Shown here in pieces: positions 58,338 to 64,000 of a DNA stretch of 64,000 bases; within the stretch, counting starts at the first letter, position 1, and every line of letters begins with the position of its first letter. Both the position numbers and the translations under genes were made by a program. The stretch spans positions 95,158,609 through 95,222,608 of the forward strand of contig NC_133653.1 of assembly GCF_009905375.1 (NCBI RefSeq), read 5' to 3'. This stretch comes from Apium graveolens (taxonomy: Eukaryota; Streptophyta; Magnoliopsida; Apiales; Apiaceae). The notes under the pieces were generated by a model. It searched no databases. It was not told the origin of the DNA and worked only from the letters and a program-made list of their open reading frames with translations.

Positions 58338-60230
58338 TACTTGCGAAAAGTTTTTAATTCATTTATGTGTTTAACTGTTTTCGATATATGAGCATGTACG
58401 TGATTCACCATGATTTGATGTTGATATAATATGCTTATATATGTATGGTTTTGAATATATGATATTCATGTGAGTTGTATAATCATAAGATGATTATGTA
58501 ATCTATATATATACTGATATATACATGATTTATGTTTGTTCTAATTATGAAAATCATATTAGATACGGATTCTGAATTGGCTGCCGCAGATTTGCTGAAA
58601 TCTGGGTCTGGTATCCGATTTACGCAAAAGAATACCCTATTCCATAGGTAAACGAGCGTCTGAACAAAACTGATAGCTGAAGCTATCAACGACTCGTCTG
58701 TAAGGCGTTTGACATCGTTTACTACCCGTAAACAGTAAATCTTGTTTTTCTGATTTGATTCTGATTTTTCTGATTTTTGTCATATTTTCTTTTTATGATT
58801 AGATCATGGATAATATGATATGTTAAAATCAGATTATATGTTTTAACATGCTTTTATGTGTTGTATGAGCATGGTGGATGGTTATGGCCTTTCGACCTTA
58901 GTGTAATGGTTTTGGTTTTGGTTTTAAATACGACTTGCATGTCGTCAATCTTTGTAATCATAAATCTCGAATGTAACTCGAGTTATTCTTGTAAGTTCAT
59001 TAGATTAGTTTTACTTTCAATCATGTAATGTAATTAAAGACTCAAGAAGGTTATCCAGTGGAGGTGATACAAAGAAGAAGATGAGGCATACAAGAAGTCT
59101 AAACAAAGAAGAAGACTTATGTAATAAGTAGTTGTATTTATTTCCATCACCATATTAGATTGACCTTGATCTTTATCATGAGCTTGATAAAGATCACATA
59201 GGATGTGGCCATAACCAAACACATTTACTTTATTGCACTTTACATTTACTTGTTTATTTAATTTTATATATGAGATATATGCCTATGTTTACCATGCGAT
59301 GATAGATTTAGGTGAACTTAAATCAATATAAGGCGTGCTCTAGAAAATCTAGAATAGGAATCGTTTCTTGCCTTAACAATAAATATTATGAATATGATCA
59401 TGAGATTCTTGTGTTTATGAAACACGTAATTAAATATGAATTTTCAATATTGAGAGAAAGGATTCTGTCAACAACAGATTTCTATCTGTAAGAAAGGGTT
59501 ATTAAGTGACGCCTCTTGACAATGCTCCACCCGATCTGGGAATCATCTGATTATCGATTATTGATTTGAAATATTTAATTTAAAAGGAAGAATCTCTTTA
59601 TAATATGATTATTATTGTAATGTAATATAATCCCTCTAAAATTAAATAATATCAAGTAGTAATTGGCCAATGACACAACGGGCTTGTGTCGGTCATAGCC
59701 TTCCAACATGGTAGAAAATGGTTCTTATTTTTAAATCATTGTCGTTTCGTGCTACAGCCGAGGGCTTTGATTTCGATATAAGAAATACTTGTTTATTACA
59801 TAGAGATATGTACATTGAATTAGAATCTAAAGGTCGGTACGTGCTACAGCCGTGGGCCGTTGGAGACTGATTCAATTGTACGAAATATTGGGTTAGACTT
59901 GACTTAGAATATTGAGTTCGTCGTGCCACAGCCGTGACTCAATTATTCAAGAGGCTAAACTTATATTAGGGAATAACATAAGATGTAATTGACAAGAGTT
60001 GTCTGCCTATTGAACATCACATGACGTTTCGTGCCACAACCGAGGTTGTGTGATGAAATGTAGGATCCCTATTCCCACTAGCATTGTGAATGCTTAATTT
60101 TCACTTAGGGGGTTGAAAAAAAATTAGATAAACTAGTGGGAGACACTTATGAATAAAGACCCGATTCATATAGTGTTTTGAAATGAAATTGAATATTTGC
60201 TAAATGTTGTTATGTGTTTATCATTTACAG
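58338..60230 (+). other. Long leader with repeated CGTGCYACARCCG motif
   Basis: About 1.9 kb without a credible gene. CGTGCTACAGCCG (59748, 59840), CGTGCCACAGCCG (59922) and CGTGCCACAACCG (60030) recur 82-108 nt apart; the last can fold (CACAACcgagGTTGTG). The leader ends TTATCATTTACAG at 60230, a good splice acceptor, directly before the gag remnant. Confidence 0.6.
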
Positions 60231-60583
60231 ATTTACTATATTCGTCATATTTTCTACACTATCACTCCGGAGCATACTAGATGCTCACAAGTTGACTGGT
60301 CCTAATTTAGCTGTTTGTTTTCACTGTAACAAGTTGGGGCACTGGAAGAGGAACTGCAAGGTTTACCTTGCAGAATTGAAGAAGAAGAAGGGTAGTAAGA
60401 CTACCGCTTCTGATTCAGGCATGTTCATGATCGAAGTTAATATGTCACTAGGTCAAATTTCTATTTGGGTATTAGATACCGCCTGTGGTTCTCATATTTG
60501 CAATTTGTTGCAAGGACTAAAGGGAAGTAGGACTCTTGAAAAAGATGAGGTGATTCTACGTATGGGCAATCATTTAGTTTACA
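60231..60583 (+). pseudogene. Copia gag remnant (core deleted) and protease start
   Basis: One open frame: STLSLRSILDAHKLTGPN, the gag N-terminus, runs straight into LAVCFHCNKLGHWKRNC, the CCHC knuckle, near 60301-60315, so the whole capsid core is missing. The start codon expected before STLSLRS is gone (TTT). The protease site follows as VLDTACGSHIC, with A in place of G in DTG. The frame shifts at about 60583. Confidence 0.8.
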
Positions 60584-60584
60584 T

Positions 60585-63229
60585 ATGCCTACGGGCAAGA
60601 CTATTATTTTGAATAATTGTTATTACGTTCCCTCTATTGTGAGGAATATTTTTTCTATCCCTATGTTGGATGTGGATGGTTTTTCATTTATTATTAAGAA
60701 TAATAAATGTTCTATCCTTAGAGATAATGTTCTTTTTGGACGTGGCATTTTAAATAATGGTCTGTATGTATGTGACGTAGAGCATGATTTACTTCAGATT
60801 GAACAAACTAATAAAAGAAAACGAGATGATGAAAATCTGACCTATTTATGGAACTGTAGGCTAGGTCATATTAGTGAAAATAGACTGCCGACATTGCATA
60901 AGGAAGGGTTACTTGACCCCTTTGATTTTGAATCATATCCTACATGCGAGTCTTGTCTATTGGGTAAAATGACCAAATCTCCATTTAGTGGACATGGAGA
61001 GAGGGCTGCAGATTTGATAGGATTGGTACACACAGATGTATGTGGACCAATGTCTACGCAAGCTATGGATGGATTTTCGTACTTCATTACTTTCATAGAT
61101 GATAGATCTAGATTCAGATATGTGTATTTGATGAAACACAAGTCTGAAGCCTTTGAAAAGTTCAAAGAATATAAACATGAAGTGGAGAAACAAACCAAAC
61201 ACAGTATTATAACTCTTCGATCAGATTGAGGTGGTGAATACTTGAATGGAGAGTTTCTAGATTATCTCAAAGAAAATGGCATAGTCTCCCAGTGGACTCC
61301 TCCATATACTCCACAGTTAAATGGGGTATCTGAAAGGAGAAATCGAACTTTGTTAGACAAGGTTTGGTCCATGATGAGCTATACGAATCTTCCAGTATTC
61401 CTATGGGATTATGCATTGGAAACCTCAACATATTTACTGAATAAGGTGCCTTCCAAATCTGTTCCTCAAACACCATATGAGATATGGAAAGAAAGGAAAC
61501 TGAGTCTTAAACACGTTAAGATTTAGGGATGTCCAGCTTATGTCAAGAAAGTTGACCCAGATAAGCTGGAATCTCGATCCATAAAATGTAATTTTATGGG
61601 ATATCCTAAAGAGACTTTGGGGTATTACTTTTACACCGATTATCGGGTGTTTGTCTCCAGACATGCTACCTTCTTGGAAAAAGGAGTTTATCCTTGAAGA
61701 AAACAGTGGGAGCAAAATTGAACTTGATGAAGTTCAAGAAGCACAAACTACTACGGATCAAGTGGAAACACCTGTTCAGACTGAACAACCTTCTGTGGAA
61801 CAGCCCATTCGTAGGACAGGGAGAGTGTCTCGCCAACCTGAGAGGTATTATGGCCTTGTCATTAAGAATGACAATGAGTTGTCAATCATTGATGATGATG
61901 ACCCTGTGACCTATAATGAGGCTATGAGTAGTGTTGACTCAGAGAAATGGCATAGTGCCATGAAATCCGAAATGGAATCTATGTATACCAACCAAGTATG
62001 GACTCTGGTTGAGGCGCCTGAAGGTGTTAAGCCTATTGGGTGCAAGTGGGTATACAAAAGAAATATTGGAGCAGATGGCCAGGTGGAGACCTATAAGGCC
62101 AGGCTCGTGGCAAAAGGATTCAAACAAAGGCAAGAGATTGACTTTGATGAAACTTTTTCGCCTGTAGGCCTGTTAAAATCAATTCGGATTTTGCTTGCGA
62201 TTGCTGCTTACTATGACTATGAGATCTGGCAAATGGACGTGAAAACGGCCTTCCTCAATGGGGAACTTGAGGAGGAAGTGTATATGACACAGCCAGAGGG
62301 TTTTTTTTTGCAAGGGAAATGAACACCTAGTGTGTAAGCTGTTGCAAACCATATATGGTTTAAGGCAAGCTTCTCGTAGATGGAACATCCATATTGATGA
62401 GACAATCAAAGAGTTTGGTTTTATCAAAAACATAGATGAACCATGTGTCTACAAGAAGGTTAGTGGGAGTGCGGTAACATTTCTTGTATTGTATGTGGAT
62501 GACATACTCTTATAGGAAATGATATACCGATGCTACAATCAGTCAAAGTATGGCTATCAAAGAACTTCACCATGAAGGACTTGGGAGAAGCATCCTACAT
62601 TTTCGGTATGAAGATCTATAAATATAGATCTAGAAGAATGATAAGTCTTACCCAGGGTACATACATCCAGAAAGTGCTTAAAAGGTTTAGCATGGAAAAC
62701 TCCAAAAGAGGTCTCATACCGATGAGCCATGGAGTGTCCCTTTCCGAAAAATGTCTCCTAAGACACCTGAGGAAAGAGAGCGTATGAGTAAGATTCCTTA
62801 TGCTTTAGCAATAGGATCTATCATGTACGCGATGTTGTGTACAAGGCCTGATGTTGCTTATTCAATTAGTGTGACGAGCAGATATCAGTCCAATCCAGGT
62901 GAAGACCACTGGAAAGCAGTGAAAAACATCCTTAAGTACTTGTGAAGGACTAGGACATTTTTCTTGTTTTTGGTGGTGAATCTGAGTTGAAAATAGAGGG
63001 TTATACTGACTCTAGTTTTCAATCAGAAAGTGATAGCAAATCCATGTCAGGGTACGTGTTTACTCTGAATGGTGGTGCAATTCAGATTGTTGAAAGAGGA
63101 GATATCAACGTCGAGAGAGTTGACACACATAACAACGTAGCAGACCCACTCACAAAGCCACTTTCTCAGAGTCACTTTGATCGTCATAAAGACAAGATGA
63201 GTATTAGATATCAGAGTGATTGGCTTTAG
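60585..63229 (+). pseudogene. Copia pol: integrase, RT, RNase H, multiply broken
   Basis: Integrase zinc site (CRLGHI...CESCLLGK), acidic core HTDVCGPM and, after TGA at 61227-61229 (a CGA arginine codon turned stop), GGEYLNG and VSERRNRT. TAG at 61524-61526 replaces the tryptophan of the (W)GCPAYVKK motif. Frameshifts in an A run near 61680, a T9 run at 62301-62309, one base lost near 62514 after the RT active site YVDD, and an A run near 62745. Another TGA at 62943. RNase H begins YTDSSFQSESDSKSMSGYVF but jumps from LNGGA to an ERGDINVERVD ending near 63085, losing roughly 70 residues including the catalytic STAEAEY region. Ends DPLTKPL...DWL. Confidence 0.85.
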
Positions 63230-63230
63230 T

Positions 63231-63243
63231 ACAAGTGGGAGAT
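63231..63243 (+). other. Polypurine tract of the right-hand copia
   Basis: ACAAGTGGGAGAT immediately before the 3' LTR. Confidence 0.85.
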
Positions 63244-64000
63244 TGAAAGAGATATGTCCTAAGTCCAATCATGAATGAGGATTTAGGAATAACTTTTATG
63301 TAATCTGTTTTGATTTCATTGATATTAATAAAAGGCTTGTTTTGTTTTTATTGCGGGCTCTATCTATGTAATGTTTAAACAAGATATACCACAGTTTAGA
63401 GTAAATCTTTTTATGGATTGTGATGAGATCATAATAATGAGACCTAAAAGATGATAACTCTAAACTTAAATAGTTCCTGGTTGTAGGATTACTAACTGGT
63501 AATTAATAATCCGCAAAGATCGGTACATACTATGCTTGCTTCATTATGAAGGATGTCTATTCTCATAGACATTTGTGAGGTGACACTATAGCTAGTATGT
63601 AGGTGCTTATTATAGAATAATTTCACTAAACATGACTCACATAGCTGAACAACTGATGGAGTTCACTCACGTGTCAGCAGTTGTTCACATAGTGATAGTT
63701 GTACAAGTATCCTTAGACTTGAGATCATCATAGTCATCTTGTGTACACTAAACTATGCTTTGGTTTAGTTCTTAGTCTCAAGGGATAATTATAAGGGCTC
63801 TTATGGGTATAGGAATTTGTACACGAAGATAGTGTATGATTAATAAAGGATCTACCCCTTCCAGTGTAAGAAGAGAATGTTCAATGCTAATCTACTTATG
63901 TTAGTTCAGGAATCTCTGGCCAGAGTGAATAAAATTAGAAAGGAGTTTCTAATTTACATTAAATAGAACTAAGTATAGTGAATGGGAAAGCAAGTGATTA
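63244..64000 (+). repeat. 3' LTR of the right-hand copia, left 757 bp
   Basis: TGAAAGAGATATGTCC start, matching 56622 onward; the window ends inside it. Confidence 0.9.

Larger units (their letters stand above)
56622..64000 (+). mobile_element. Defective Ty1/copia element, right end outside window
   Basis: 5' LTR 56622-58324 (TGAAAGAGATATG...CCCTTCA), PBS, long leader, gag remnant, frame-broken pol, polypurine tract and the first 757 bp of the 3' LTR. The left duplication candidate is CTAGT (56617-56621). Its LTR shares blocks with the solo LTR at 16341-17773. The copia order PR-IN-RT-RH is preserved, but gag lacks its core and RNase H its C-terminal part. I do not assign a lineage. Confidence 0.88.

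Overview
The window is plant nuclear DNA made almost entirely of LTR retrotransposons. I found no host gene, rRNA, tRNA or CRISPR array. The families are typical of flowering plants: SIRE/Maximus-type and other Ty1/copia elements, a Tekay/Del-type Ty3/gypsy element with ~4-kb LTRs, and a Tat-type Ty3/gypsy element with a second RNase H and an antisense gene. The AT-rich background and family mix suggest a eudicot with a large, repeat-rich genome; I cannot name the species from the sequence.

Left block (1-18.4 kb), a nested stack on three levels. The oldest layer is a copia gag/protease on the minus strand (1-2486 and 17774-18114). It was split by a minus-strand copia solo LTR (2487-2519 plus 16341-17773; 5-bp duplication CTTAG). 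That LTR was split in turn by a complete plus-strand Tekay-type element (2520-16340; LTRs 2520-6553 and 12314-16340; duplication GGAAA). The Tekay LTRs are still alike, but its gag-pol is ruined apart from one open frame at its 5' end.

Middle block (18.4-31.9 kb). An old LTR remnant is followed by a Tat-like LTR, primer-binding site and start of gag on the plus strand. Into this went a 10.4-kb Tat element on the minus strand (21505-31931). Its order in its own sense is LTR, PBS, gag, protease, RT, RNase H, second RNase H, integrase, polypurine tract, LTR. Between integrase and the 3' LTR lies an oppositely transcribed gene (23437-25309 +) with a TATA box, two introns and one in-frame stop. 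A palindrome-rich tandem array lies just upstream of it.

Triplicated block (30.9-43.2 kb, resuming at 56.3-56.6 kb). A ~4.2-kb segment repeats three times in tandem. It holds the Tat gag start, PBS and LTR, a 1.5-kb unassigned stretch, an integrase C-terminal scrap and a truncated second Tekay-type LTR. Both junctions carry the same ~53-nt stretch of gag in inverted orientation. The third copy is opened by two younger copia insertions.

Right block. A 13.1-kb SIRE/Maximus-like copia (43208-56337; duplication GGGTT; two 1020-bp LTRs) is the best preserved element: gag, PR-IN-RT-RNase H with two stops, and a third ORF of about 1,500 codons with its own TATA box. A short motif, CGACGGAT, recurs more than 30 times in this element, in LTRs, coding linkers and spacer. 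The last element is another copia (from 56622, running off the right edge) with a long motif-bearing leader, a gag lacking its core, a frame-broken pol and a deleted RNase H.
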